Source: Pyxicephalus adspersus
Lineage: Eukaryota > Chordata > Amphibia > Anura > Pyxicephalidae
Direction of reading: 5' to 3'
Length of the DNA stretch: 64,000 bases
Assembly (NCBI RefSeq): GCF_032062135.1
Contig: NC_092862.1
Coordinates: 42,731,139-42,795,138 of the forward strand
Shown piece by piece: positions 1 to 11,440 of this stretch. Under the pieces are notes generated by a model. That model did no database searches. It was given only the letters and a program-made list of their open reading frames with translations, and had not been told where the DNA came from. A program made the translations under genes and the position numbers. Numbering within the stretch: position 1 is the first letter of the stretch; every line of letters starts with the position of its first letter.

Positions 1-408
1 TACAATGTGCAGGGGAAATCATAATAAAGGTCATTTGAAGATATTCAACTTTGTTTAATGTGGTAATAAAAAAACAAAGCTCATACAAAATTATCCTGCT
101 TTTCAGCATATTAAGGGTAGTGTTGTAGTGTCAATAAACAGCATTTTAGGGAAAAATCCAAGCAATTACTGATTGGAAATCTCCTTGCTTTGTTAACATA
201 TTGGCTGCTGATAAAGGAGTTCCTGATAAAGCTGTGACATCAGCAGGGCAGAAAGTCAATCAGAATGAGTTTTTCCCATTGGTTTTCTGAGCAGCCAGTT
301 GGTACCTTACAGTTGACATACAACACATGTTATGATTTACAGCTGGTTGTGGTTCCATTGTTGCTTTGCAGATAAGAGTTGTTTATTCCTCTGGGTTTAC
401 ATACAGTA
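1..408. other. Unique noncoding DNA, left edge of window
   Basis: AT-rich sequence with no open frame that looks coding and no recognisable repeat. It runs up to the TA dinucleotide (407-408) that flanks the first MITE. Confidence 0.4.
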
Positions 409-662
409 AAGCTGCGTACACACCTGCAATTTTTCTCATTGGAAAGGATCTTTCACGATCCTTTCCAACGAGAAAAGATTGCACGATGCATGAACGATGC
501 TGTACATACAGCACCGTTCATGCTCTATGGAGAGGGGAGGGGGAGAGCGACGGAGCGGCACCCTGCTGCCCGACGACCGACTGTACACACGGCAGATTTT
601 CGCCCGATAATTGGCCGATACCGATTATCGGGCGAGAAAAATTTGCCGTGTGTACGCAGCTT
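409..662 (+). mobile_element. TA-flanked palindromic MITE, family A, copy 1 (internally deleted)
   Basis: The ends are a perfect 15-bp inverted repeat, AAGCTGCGTACACAC at 409-423 and its complement ending at 662, bounded by TA on both sides (407-408 and 663-664), as expected for a transposon that duplicates TA. Inside are self-complementary blocks: 20-base arms at 431-450 and 457-476 with one mismatch and a 6-base loop; a two-part hairpin at 488-523 starting GCATGAACG; and 11-base arms CGCCCGATAAT at 601-611 with 624-634. It is about 79 bp shorter than copies at 15494 and 49095 because the segment carrying a further CpG-rich hairpin is missing after CTGCTGC near 569. It encodes no transposase, so it is non-autonomous. 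TA duplication suggests a Tc1/mariner-like or similar source, but the superfamily is not proved by sequence alone. Confidence 0.88.
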
Positions 663-664
663 TA

Positions 665-3554
665 GTTGGTACACCTAAAATGCCAGCAGAGGAATGTTAG
701 GATATGTGATGGAGTTTAGATTGACAATAGTATTATTAACATGATGGATAAATATTGTTTTGTCAGTTGCAATTTGAATTTTTAATTTAGTACAAATGTG
801 TCATTATCCTTTAGTACAATTCTTTTGGGATTTTGTGAATATAGGACACAGTTTCTACAAAATTCATTGTTTGTCATAAGATAAACAACAAAATAATGCT
901 TACTACCAATATAAATGTGTGATTTTTGTTTAGGAGTAACGGAATATTAATTGGGAAGTAGAAACCCCTAAGAGATCATAGATTTTAAACTAAAAATAGC
1001 TAGAGTCACTATAGTCTCTAGAGGTTTTTTTTTAATATTTTCAGGCCCCAAATCCTTGGAAACAAGGCTCCAATAAAATGTAAGCTACATTCTGATACAT
1101 AATAACACCGTACATCAGCAACCATCAGATTATATGAAACCCAGATTTCATTAGGTGCACTGTTTTGGTTTCCAGCCTTCAAATCGTAGACACAGCAGAA
1201 ATTGGCAGTAGATCATTATTTTAGCCAACCTGAAGTCAGCACAAAAACATATTATCAAAGTTGAGAATTGCATTCCTACAAAGGGAGGTGCATTGCAGTG
1301 GTAAAGCTGAGATGTGGGATACAGACAGTAAGGGAAAAGACTGTATATATATATGCATATACTCTTCTTCCTATCTCTTCTTTTCTTTTCACTAAATCTA
1401 GTCATGCGTTGCAAAATCATTTGATGTTAATATTGTTCTGCATGCTTCTAGTATCTGCACACCAGTCTTTTTTTATTCACTTTTGGATGGACAGTTTGTT
1501 ATACCTAAAGTTAAATAAAACTCTAAATGAAGGATTAAGTTTGCTAAATCACTATAGATTTTTCATTTAATTAATTTTTTCTTCTTCATTCCTATAATAT
1601 TATTAAAAAAATATTTCTGCATAAAGATCTTCATAGCAGAATCGTTAGGTATTATTTGAATGCAAGCTGCAAATGTAAAAATTTTAAACATGTTTCTGTA
1701 AACTTTTAAAGCTAATATGGGATTTAAGTGAGGGAGGTTAAGTACACTTTAGAGAGCACCTGGCATGCTTTAAATAAACAACATTAAAGTGTATCTAAAC
1801 CCTAGGACAAAAGGTAAAGAATAATTGAACACGTGAGCAAAATGTAATATATTGAAGCTTTCTAGTCCTTAGATGTTAGGGCGGCATTTGTTTTGTTTTT
1901 TTGGACTAAGAACTTTTTTGCATATACAAAACATACCTATTGATTTTGCCAGATGTTCGGTATTACTGTAACTTCTAACCCCTTCCAACCCCTAAAATCT
2001 CTCTATCCTCTTGTGTATAGTAGATGAAAAAAGGCTGCCATGTTTCAAACCCAGCCTGGGTTGGAACCCTTGTGTTGCATAGATAAAGCGACAAAGTAAG
2101 AATAGACGATTTTGGGAAGGAAGTTCTTCACAGGTTCACCAGGTGAAATTAGATGAAAAAATACCTTAAAAAGAAAACCAATGCAAAATTCTCATGTAAG
2201 AACTTACAATTGTGTGTATATATATAAAACAACAACAATGGAGATGGTTCACCACTTGACCTTTCCAATGACTCTGTTGTACAAAAGATGGCCTGTTATT
2301 GCATTTTTTTTAGATCCTTTTTAGTCGTTGTTAGGATTGCTGTACATTTGCTAAAGTTTAGGGATACGTGCACTTGATAGTACATTGTCTGGCTATCTAG
2401 GCCAGAGATAAAGTCCCTTGGTCTTGTTTCTAGTAGTTAGGTAATGCCATCAAACCTAATTTCTTCAATGTCAATAGATACCACTGTCTGACCTAGTTGT
2501 ATGTCCAGGTTCTATAAACATAACAGCATTATAATTGTTATTCTACCTGAAAAATAATTCTTTCCTGCATATGCCCATCTATTAACATTCCAAAAAAAGT
2601 TTCTAAAGGGTAACTCTAAGCAACAAACACAAAGATCAGAGACTCCAGCTCCTCTACAGATATTCCTCAGAACTAGAATGGAACTTAGCAGGTTTAAATA
2701 CAAGCTGCAAGCTCTTTTCATTTACTGTCAAAGAGAAATGATAGTATTCCCTGTGATACCGCAGGCTGCAAGGCTTCTGCTAGAGAGCCAGAGGCTGCCC
2801 CTGGGCCACCATTAAACAGCCGTGGTATAGAAGGTACCATGTTGCTTGCTTAACCATTATACTTTGCTTATCTTTGTTTTTTTTATGTCTTTAAACATAT
2901 GAATCCTTTTTATTTTGTTGCTTTAAATTACCTAAAAAAAATTACCCAAAGGAATAAAAGGAGTTAGAACTCTGTCACCACTGATGGAAAAGGGTGTTGA
3001 AATCACTATTTCTGTTAAAGGAGTCTTCTTTTTGTCATACAGGAAGATAGTTTAAAGGATTATTTTAAAATCACTTGCAGATGAAAACTGCTATAGGAAT
3101 AAATGTAATTGCTATGGTGAAATAAATAAATATGCAAACAAAACATACACAAATTACAAAAAGTTAAATAAACTCCCAGGGAGCATATTATGGTAAGGGT
3201 CTCCGGTCCTTGCAGCTAAATCAACTTCTAAATATCTAAATTATAATATATCTAAATTATGTTTAGGATTCATTAACTTGAACACAGATTCATCCATTAT
3301 TTACAATTGTAAACTGTCAGCAAGATTTTATATAAGACACCCACAGGAGTGCAAACTTTCATTTACTCTCTATTGCAGTGTTGGCTAGTCAGTGTTATTT
3401 ATTCCATGGATTTTGTAGGTAGGTGGCAATTTCTGGGGAAGCTGTTTTGAAAAAAAATGAACTTCTTGAGTTCTAGTTTAAAAAGTTTTCTTTAGGTATT
3501 GAGCCACTTTTGCTGGCTGGAGATTATGGTGGAATGTTGCGTATTCTGTTGCAC
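665..3554. other. Noncoding DNA, mostly unique, with one possible old repeat
   Basis: No coding signal is visible. Around 1783-1815 the sequence begins TTAAAGTGTATCTAAACCC, which resembles the end of the TTAA-flanked element at 13275-13734 and a stretch near 8003, so part of 1783-2045 may be an old copy of a related repeat whose other end I cannot place. The rest is AT-rich with short homopolymers and no clear structure. Confidence 0.35.
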
Positions 3555-4143
3555 AACATACCAAAGGAATGGTGGAGCTCATGAGGAGAGATTAGCTGAA
3601 CTGAATCTATTCTCCCTTGAGAAGAGACTTTTAGGGGGGATACTATCACCCTGTATATATATGTATATGGTTCATATAGAGAATTCTCTTCCCAATTATT
3701 CACTTTGAGATCATTACAAGGAACAAGAGGGCACTCTTTGCGTCTGGAGGAAAAGAAGTTTAAGCTTCGGATAAGGAAGGGATTCTTCACTGTAAGGTGT
3801 GTGAAAATGTGGAATCGGCTCCCTCAGGAAGTAGTTTCAGCAATTTCTATAGATTGCTTTAAGAAAAAGCTGAATGCTTTTCTAGAAGCAAAGAATATAA
3901 CTGGGTATTAAAGATTTAAAGTAAAGATAACAGTCTGGTTTCCAGGGAACATCTGATTGCCTCATGGACTCAGGAAGGAATTGTTTTTCCCCTGCTGAAG
4001 GAAAATGTATCTGGGTTTTTTTTTGCCTTCCTCTCTATCAACGATGTCCATAAGGTTTTATATCAGGGATATTTATTTCCCTAAGGGCTGAACTTGATAG
4101 ATGTATGTCTTTTTTCAACCTGAATTACTATGTAACTATGTAA
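3555..4143 (+). mobile_element. 5'-truncated CR1/Rex1-like LINE, 3' end
   Basis: This matches the LINE at 29524-31016 over its last 590 bases or so. Broken frames encode the same end-of-ORF peptides, for example the tract TVRCVKMWNRLPQEVVSA (about 3787-3840) followed by a lysine-rich tail. The 3' untranslated part has the same CTCAGGAAG block, a T-rich run, and ends in the 8-mer repeat ACTATGTA at 4127-4143. A CR1-like LINE reverse transcribes from its short repeated 3' end, and 5' truncation is the normal outcome. A small TA-rich expansion (about 3653-3667) and several indels break the frame. It lacks the MITE present in the 29.5-kb copy and so shows the uninterrupted target at about 3792-3800. 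The left boundary is approximate. Confidence 0.85.
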
Positions 4144-4200
4144 AATCCATCTACAGACATGAGTTTATTCATATGGATTGCATCATTGTTACACTTTTCT
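4128..4200. repeat. 73-bp direct repeat, left copy
   Basis: It starts with the LINE tail CTATGTAACTATGTAAAAT and continues into flanking sequence. It matches 4820-4892 at 66 of 73 positions with no gaps. The two copies bracket 619 bp that contains the hammerhead motif at 4398-4438. The copies could be an unusually long target-site duplication or the product of a local duplication. Confidence 0.85.
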
Positions 4201-4819
4201 CAAAAACATACAAAACAAATATATCAGCGGGACTTTAAAGGCAGTTCACATACACCACAGATTGCATAAAAGATAGAAGTGTGAATTTGATTGTAACACA
4301 GAATATATAAAAAAGAGAATATATCATAATCCAAAATTTAAAATACTCAGTGCATTTATCAACAAACCAGATATCTAGATCACTATAAAAAGTTCTGATC
4401 CGACACTTTTCTCAGAAATGATCTGTTTCATCAGGGATTATACATGAATAGAACACCAATAAATTGAACGCACAAAGAATGTCATTATTCGAGTGTGACT
4501 GATGCTGACATAAGATGTTGGCACAGGGAGTGGAAGAATCCCTCTCCAGCAGTGAAGGAAAGACACTCAAACCAGTGGAAAAAAAGGGGGTATAATAACC
4601 CAATAGGTGCTCCAAGTAGATATAAGGTTTACATACTTTTTTATATCAAGCAAGATCTCACTGAGAAATAATCAGAAGATTAACTTTTAAAAAGGAAGAA
4701 AAACCCCCCAAGTGGAAAATGTTGGTAAGTATGTATAATGGAGATCTGGATAAGAGATCTGGATAATTTTGCTGCCTTCAGCAGCAAGATTAGACCTCGG
4801 AGAAAGGTCTAGCAGGGAC
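4201..4819. mobile_element. Block between direct repeats, possible Penelope-like element remnant (minus strand)
   Basis: A 619-bp segment inserted between two 73-bp direct repeats. Read on the minus strand it has a C/T-rich stretch (about 4510-4600) followed by a hammerhead ribozyme fold at 4398-4438. Hammerheads of this minimal kind are known in the terminal repeats of Penelope-like retroelements. No GIY-YIG or reverse-transcriptase coding sequence is present, so this would be a terminal fragment only. The assignment rests on the ribozyme motif and the flanking repeats. Confidence 0.45.
4398..4438 (-). ncRNA. Hammerhead ribozyme motif (near-complete, type I-like)
   Basis: On the minus strand the parts occur in the correct order. 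Stem I 5' strand ATCC (4435-4438) is followed by the conserved core CTGATGA (4428-4434). Stem II is CAGA, loop TCATT, TCTG. The second core is GAAA, followed by a very short stem III and the cleavage triplet GTC (plus 4402-4404). Stem I 3' strand GGAT (4398-4401) closes perfectly with ATCC. Weak points are an A/A mismatch next to the core in stem II and stem III reduced to a single A-U pair, since the usual C-G second pair is A/G here. The predicted cut lies between plus-strand positions 4402 and 4401. It is probably a decayed Penelope-like element ribozyme; residual activity is uncertain. Confidence 0.7.
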
Positions 4820-4892
4820 CTATGTAACTATGTAAAATACATCCACAGACAAGAGTTCATTCATATGGATGCCATCATTGTTACGCTTTTCT
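4820..4892. repeat. 73-bp direct repeat, right copy
   Basis: The right partner of 4128-4200, with seven substitutions and no indels. It begins again with the LINE-tail motif TATGTAACTATGTAA although no LINE body precedes it, which indicates that it was copied from the left site rather than being an independent LINE end. Confidence 0.85.
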
Positions 4893-7800
4893 GAATGTTA
4901 ACTTTGGTCTGTGGTCTTCTTTAAAAAAAAAATCCACCCCATCGCAACAGAAGAAAATATCAAATATATATACTGTTCCTACATTGACAGGGATGCAAAT
5001 GGGAACAATAATCATGATTAAAAAAATGATTTACTTTCTTTCCAGTCTTTACAAGGAAGTACTTCAAATTGTAAAACTTGAAGGTCGAGCAGTGCTTTCT
5101 TCTAAGAGGTAGTGGGACGAAGTGAGCTTCAGTAAACAATGGCTGTTTCCATAGGAACATGGAATGATAGATTAGCTAGTCCTACATTACAAATTGTCAT
5201 ATTTGCAACACAGGATTCTGGAGCATTTAGTGATTATTTTTTTCTAGGTATCTTCAAGGGTCCTATTATTAGAAAAAAAGGACATACTAAGAGGATGGCC
5301 ATTAAAAAGTTAGAGCAAAGTATAGGAGGGAGTGGTGATTGCCTAATTTTGACAACCTGCCCATCCAGCTAAAAAAAATTTAGGGAGAACACTGGATATG
5401 ATTTACAAATTGTTGGAAAACATTTGGATTAGAATCCTGGTGTATAAGTGTGCATTAAGGACAGCAATTGGACAACCTTGTTATAGACTATAGATCAGGG
5501 TTTGTCCGTATTCTGCTCTTAACTACAATACATGGAATAATCATAACGCTTATGCCTATATTACTTAGTTTAAATTATATTTTTGTGTAGAGTGTGTTCC
5601 TAAGCATTAGCAGTATTAGCAGTTGCCCCCCATTATACTATTCCTCTTCTGTCTTACCATTTCATCAGTAATTTATCACTGCTGTCTATAGCATGAGAAG
5701 GCAGAACACAGAGTTGGACTTGGAGGAGCCTTATGTTCTCTATCCCTTTGCAAATGTAGTACCATACTGGCATACTGATAAGAGAGTGGTGTGGAATATG
5801 ATTTAACAGTATGTAGAGCTGAATCAAGGGGTCATAACAAGTCTATATCAGGCACTATGGCTTCTGGAAAAGACACATAGATGAGTAAGCATTCATAAAT
5901 GCATTATTTTAAATTGCAATCTAAAGTGTTTGCATTAAAAAAATAAATTAGCTTTGTTTTTAGCAAATTTATCTTAATATGTTTTCTTCTTTACTTTGAT
6001 TCCCTTAAAAATGTAATTTTGTTGGCTTGCCAATATGTATCCTCTTATTTAATCACTTACTTTCCATTTTCTTGTCCCAGAACATGCTGTTAAATATAAT
6101 GTACAAAATTAGCGAAGCAGTAGTCCTGGCGCACACTGCAACTTGTTCAGTCGTGATTACAGTTGGCAGCGTGCAAGCTGCAGTAGCCAATCACAAATGA
6201 TCTTTTACGTTATCTACATCCTTCTTCTTGCTGTAGGTAACTTTGCAGGACAAGATTGCTATTTGCCTTATATTATTAAAAAAAAAGTTTTTGGTGTCGA
6301 AGTTGTATTACTTGTTATTACTTGTTTAATTTTCATTCTTGTTTTTTCATGATAATCTCACATCAAAAAGTGACAAATTGAAGTTAAAATAAGTGTTAAA
6401 ACTATCACGACTTCTAAAACAAATGTTAGAGGTGGTGAAGAGGTTTTTGTATAATGAAGAGCTTTTACTTTGTTTCAGGGTAGCATGTTGTTAAGTAGCA
6501 CCTTTAATGATAATTGTTTTGTGGGCTGCTAAGTGGCACTTCTGCTGGAAATAAATGCTCTAGTTTGTACTTATGTTAGTGAGCCATGCAGAGGGGAAGG
6601 TCACTGAACTATAATCAATTGATCTGGCAAAAAAAGATTTGAGACCCATAATGTGGTTTTATTCTGTTATTTAACAAATCACATTTTAGATTTGTGGCTG
6701 AGGGCATGGAGATAAATAGAATGAGATTTGCAGGGCTTTAGTCCTAATGTAATTTTATTACATTACACACGTGTCTAAAATATCCGATGGCAAGAATGAG
6801 CAAACTGTAAACCACTAACTACTGCTTTATTATGAAAGTTCTTCCTGGCATATTGAAGAGCTGTCTTTTTTAGAAACGTGCAGGATAGAAGATTGCCAGC
6901 ATAGCTGAGAATTCTGGTTAGCACTATGCAAATCTGCAGTAAAGACCTAACAGTTTTTCCCTTAAAAACCATAAATATCTTACTTTTATGTGCACCAGAC
7001 CTGTGCAGACTCCAAGGAAAGTACAGTGCAGCCAAGGAAAATATTCATTGCAAAAGAGCATGGCGTACATTTTCACGTAATCTAGTTTCTTAGCACTATA
7101 TAATTTAAATACGGTGTACTGCACAAAGTTAAAGATAATTTTTAGATAACCGAAACTTATGCATTTCTGTAAAAATATAGAAATTTGTGGTCATTCGGAT
7201 AAAAATCCTGGAGTTACTAATAGCAGCCAGCAAGATTTAAAATAATTATTACCACAATGTTTAAAAAATGGATTTCTTTATATAATCATAACAAATAAAT
7301 ACATGATTAGGTATTCAATGTAAGCACATTATTTACAGATAATCATCTTGCTAAATTAACAGCTTTGATACCTTTAGTACATCAACCTGACCATGAATTA
7401 CCTTTGCATAGACATTATCCAGGATGTCACTATCCATTATAATTACAGGTAACTGTGTTCGTTTTTTTTCTACTGACCCATTTTATCTTTTCAGTAACAA
7501 AGGAAAGTGCAGGGAACCTTGTTTAGGAGATGAACATCTAAGTATTGCCTAAGCTTGTGTTTAATACCTAGGTTTGAGTTTTAGGAGTAAAGGCAGGTAC
7601 AGTAGAATGCAGCCCTCCCCTCTTCACGGTTCCAGCTGAGCTCATTTCCCAGTCTAAACTTCAAACAGGCAGCCATAAAATCTTCAACTTTGTCTTTTGC
7701 AGCTAAGTGACATTCCTCTCAGTCCTTTTAAGGCCTTGGTATATACAAATTTAACTGGAAAAGCATTAGTTCAAGAAACCCGAGCAAATGCAAGTTTTAT

Positions 7801-9430
7801 AGAGAAGTTCAATATTTCTGCTGTGAAAAAGCTGTTATTTTTATTTGTCTTCTCTTGTTTCAATATATTTGAATTTTCTTTATGTTGGTTATTTGACACA
7901 GAAAGCCAGATAAATAACAGAAATAAAACCTTGGACAATAGTATGTGTGCAGCATGTTTATTGAGTTTATTTGTCTAGAATACTAAATATGGAAAAATAA
8001 TTTTAAAGCACACCTAAACCCTTTTCTTAAAATAGGTGATCATTCAGGAAACAAATTGTGATTTTTGGAGCTCTTTAGCGTTTCAATGCTGGTCTCTTTT
8101 TGTCTGAAATCCATGGACTGAGACCTGTCCCAGTTGTGGGTGCCCATATGCAGAAGAAAGCACTGGTAATATATTAGTAGAACACTTAAAAGCCTTGGGA
8201 ATCTTTGTATTTATGCAATATAAAAAAGGTGGATGGGTGAGTATATTTGAGACCACTGTTGCAATTCAGTTTTGCTTTCCTATGGCGTCCCTCAAGTTTC
8301 AGTAATTTTTAAAAAATGTTTGTTTCCAACTTGTACACAACTACCTATCAAATTGACCAGTGCAGCTAGCATTTTAGTGCAGATAGTACACAATTGTTGA
8401 AGCCATGCTTGCAACGACCAGCATCAACCATTAGGTATATCTAGAAGACCTTCACTTTCAACTAAATTGGTCCAGTACAGAGCTCTGACACAACTAAGAC
8501 AATGTTTGCAGGAGATGTGTATGTAGAAATTGGACAAAAACCTGTTTACATTCGTTTCTTTGGCTGTTTTGGAATGCTTTACACTCACCTACAACTTGAT
8601 GTATGTGTTCTGCGTATATTATTTTTCATTATTTTTCATGTTGGGCCAGTAATGAGTAAACTGTCAACAAAAATATACCTAATACCTAGAAATAAATACT
8701 GCACCTTGATGAAAGCTGAAAAAATGAAATCAAGCTGTATATAAATATGCACATTTATCTATAGGAATGTTAACTGTAATACTGCGGTTGCATGTATTTC
8801 CCCCATCTGGCTAATGGTGTCTTTTGCACTTGTGCCACTTTTGTTTAGTGAAATGCAAACTGCATAAGTTTTCCTCCAGGCTTATAAAAAGCCATTGCTA
8901 ATATTTTACATTTTATACTCTGGATGTATTTTATGAGAACCTACTTTTCCTTTCATAAATATGTATTAGTGAGCATATTTGAATGAAACATGATTTTTTA
9001 TGAATATACTGGTTGCTGGAGTTGAATTTTTCCTGCTTGCGACTTTAATCTTCTGCAGCAGAAGCTATTGAAATGTCACATGTAGAGTCGTAGATGTACA
9101 TATTAGGTGGTGTAATGTGTGTTTTGATCCTCTATTTTTTTTAACTCCTGCCATAGTCAGTTTCTGATCTGTATCAGACGTAATAAAAGTTTTATGTTAT
9201 CTGTATTTGTGATAAGTGATGAGTTTGTCTAAACGGCTTGCATAACACTTTAAAGAAACAAAACAACAGTTATATGTTTATTTATTTGTTATTTGACCTG
9301 ATACCTCCTACCATTACTATTGAAATGAAATGTTATACCTCCTGGACTATTCTGGGTTTGGGCTTTCAGTAGCCTGAATCTGTAGACATCGTTTAGGAGT
9401 TTAGAATTTTGTTAGGAGTTTTTTTTGCTA
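4893..9430. other. Noncoding, mostly unique DNA
   Basis: No coding exon is recognised; the open frames here are short, lack splice context and have no recognisable motif. Near 8003-8030 TTTTAAAGCACACCTAAACC resembles the end of the element at 13275-13734, so a fragment of that repeat class may lie at about 8003-8200. Otherwise I see nothing beyond AT-rich sequence. Confidence 0.4.
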
Positions 9431-9576
9431 AATTATTTTGTTTTGGTAATTATACTGTTGTACATCAATAATAAAATGTTTCTAGGATTATTAGTTTGAT
9501 GATAATTATTTTGTTTTGGTAGTTATACTGTTGTAGATCAATAATAAAATGTTTCTAGGATTATTAGTTTGATGAT
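9431..9576. repeat. Tandem duplication, two 73-bp units
   Basis: Unit 1 (9431-9503) and unit 2 (9504-9576) both run from AATTATTTTGTTTTGGTA to TAGTTTGATGAT. They differ at two positions (GGTAATTAT against GGTAGTTAT, and TGTACATCA against TGTAGATCA). About 97% identity implies a recent slippage or unequal-exchange event. Confidence 0.93.
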
Positions 9577-9601
9577 ACTTGTGACTACGGTAGTTATCTT
9601 A

Positions 9602-9861
9602 GGCCTGGTACACATGAGCAGATCTGCTTCCAATTTCGGGTTCCTCTAACCAATGGAATCTATATTATGATTCATTTATCTGAATCAATCAGAATTCTAG
9701 TCAAGTGTACTTAATTGTTTAATGTAATACAAACTGCCTATTTTTGATCAATGTTAACCAACATGTTTGATCTATTTGATTGCAAACCAAAATAAAATAC
9801 TTCCAGATCCGATTGTACATTCAAAATTAAAGGTGAAAAAAATGGCAATGTGTGCTAGCCC
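9602..9861 (+). mobile_element. TA-flanked MITE, family C
   Basis: Imperfect terminal inverted repeats, GGCCTGGTACACATG at the left and GGGCTAGCACACATTG read from the right, lie between TA dinucleotides at 9600-9601 and 9862-9863. The interior is AT-rich and noncoding. The GTACACA core of the end resembles the ends of families A and B in this window, suggesting related transposases. Confidence 0.65.
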
Positions 9862-9863
9862 TA

Positions 9864-10538
9864 TGTCTTGTCTTTTTGTCTGTATTAGATGAATTTATCC
9901 ACATTTTACTGGAACCTTTATATTATTCTAAATTTGCCAACTTATCCCTGGTATTACAACTACATATGGATTACACAGTTTCTCTTGATAGTAAAATGTG
10001 GGTAAGTCTGAATTTTGTTAACCTGTGAAACTTCAACAGGTCAGTTTAGGGACTAATCTACAAGTATTCAAGAAATATTGTTTATCAAATGATTTAAAAA
10101 AGTAATTGGCAGGAATGTGTACTGCAGTAGGTTTATGTGACTTGTTTGTATAATTGGTTGTTTTGATCATTCGGTCTTTGAAGTGTATCAGATATCTTTT
10201 AGACAGTGTTTGTACAGTGTGTTAAACTATTGCTTCTACTAATTGTATTTTATAAAAACATGTATACAAGTTTGCAACAAACCAAAGTGTAATTGCGAAT
10301 ATTATTTCCGAAAATGTATTTCCAAAGTTTGGTCTCTCTATGGCCAGCGTAAACTAGTCCTGCACTTTGTTAAAAAATCATTTTGAAATGTGTCGGTTCG
10401 TAAGCCCCACTCCATATCTGAACCTATCCATATCAAACCAGCAATTGGAGCAGGCGTTCTGTCATCCTCGGTACTAAATTTAATCCTTAGGATTTTTCAG
10501 GCTCTAATGTCCAGAACACTTTACCTTCATTCTTCTTA
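9864..10538. other. Noncoding DNA, unique or old repeat
   Basis: No gene seen. The last 150 bases or so before the hammerhead remnant (about 10380-10538) may belong to the same retroelement as that motif, but I cannot place a boundary. Confidence 0.35.
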
Positions 10539-10586
10539 AGCCCTGGTGAAGGGGGATTTTTTGATCCCATGAAACACATTGGAATT
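10539..10586 (+). ncRNA. Degenerate hammerhead ribozyme motif
   Basis: The order of parts fits a hammerhead. CTGGTGA at 10543-10549 stands for the core CTGATGA with an A to G change at a residue needed for catalysis. A hairpin follows with GGG pairing to CCC across a T-rich loop, then GAAAC (10571-10575), ATT in place of the cleavage triplet GTH, and GG pairing with the CC just before the core. The core change and weak stem I suggest it is inactive. It is probably a remnant of a Penelope-like retroelement end. Confidence 0.5.
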
Positions 10587-11440
<854 letters not shown>

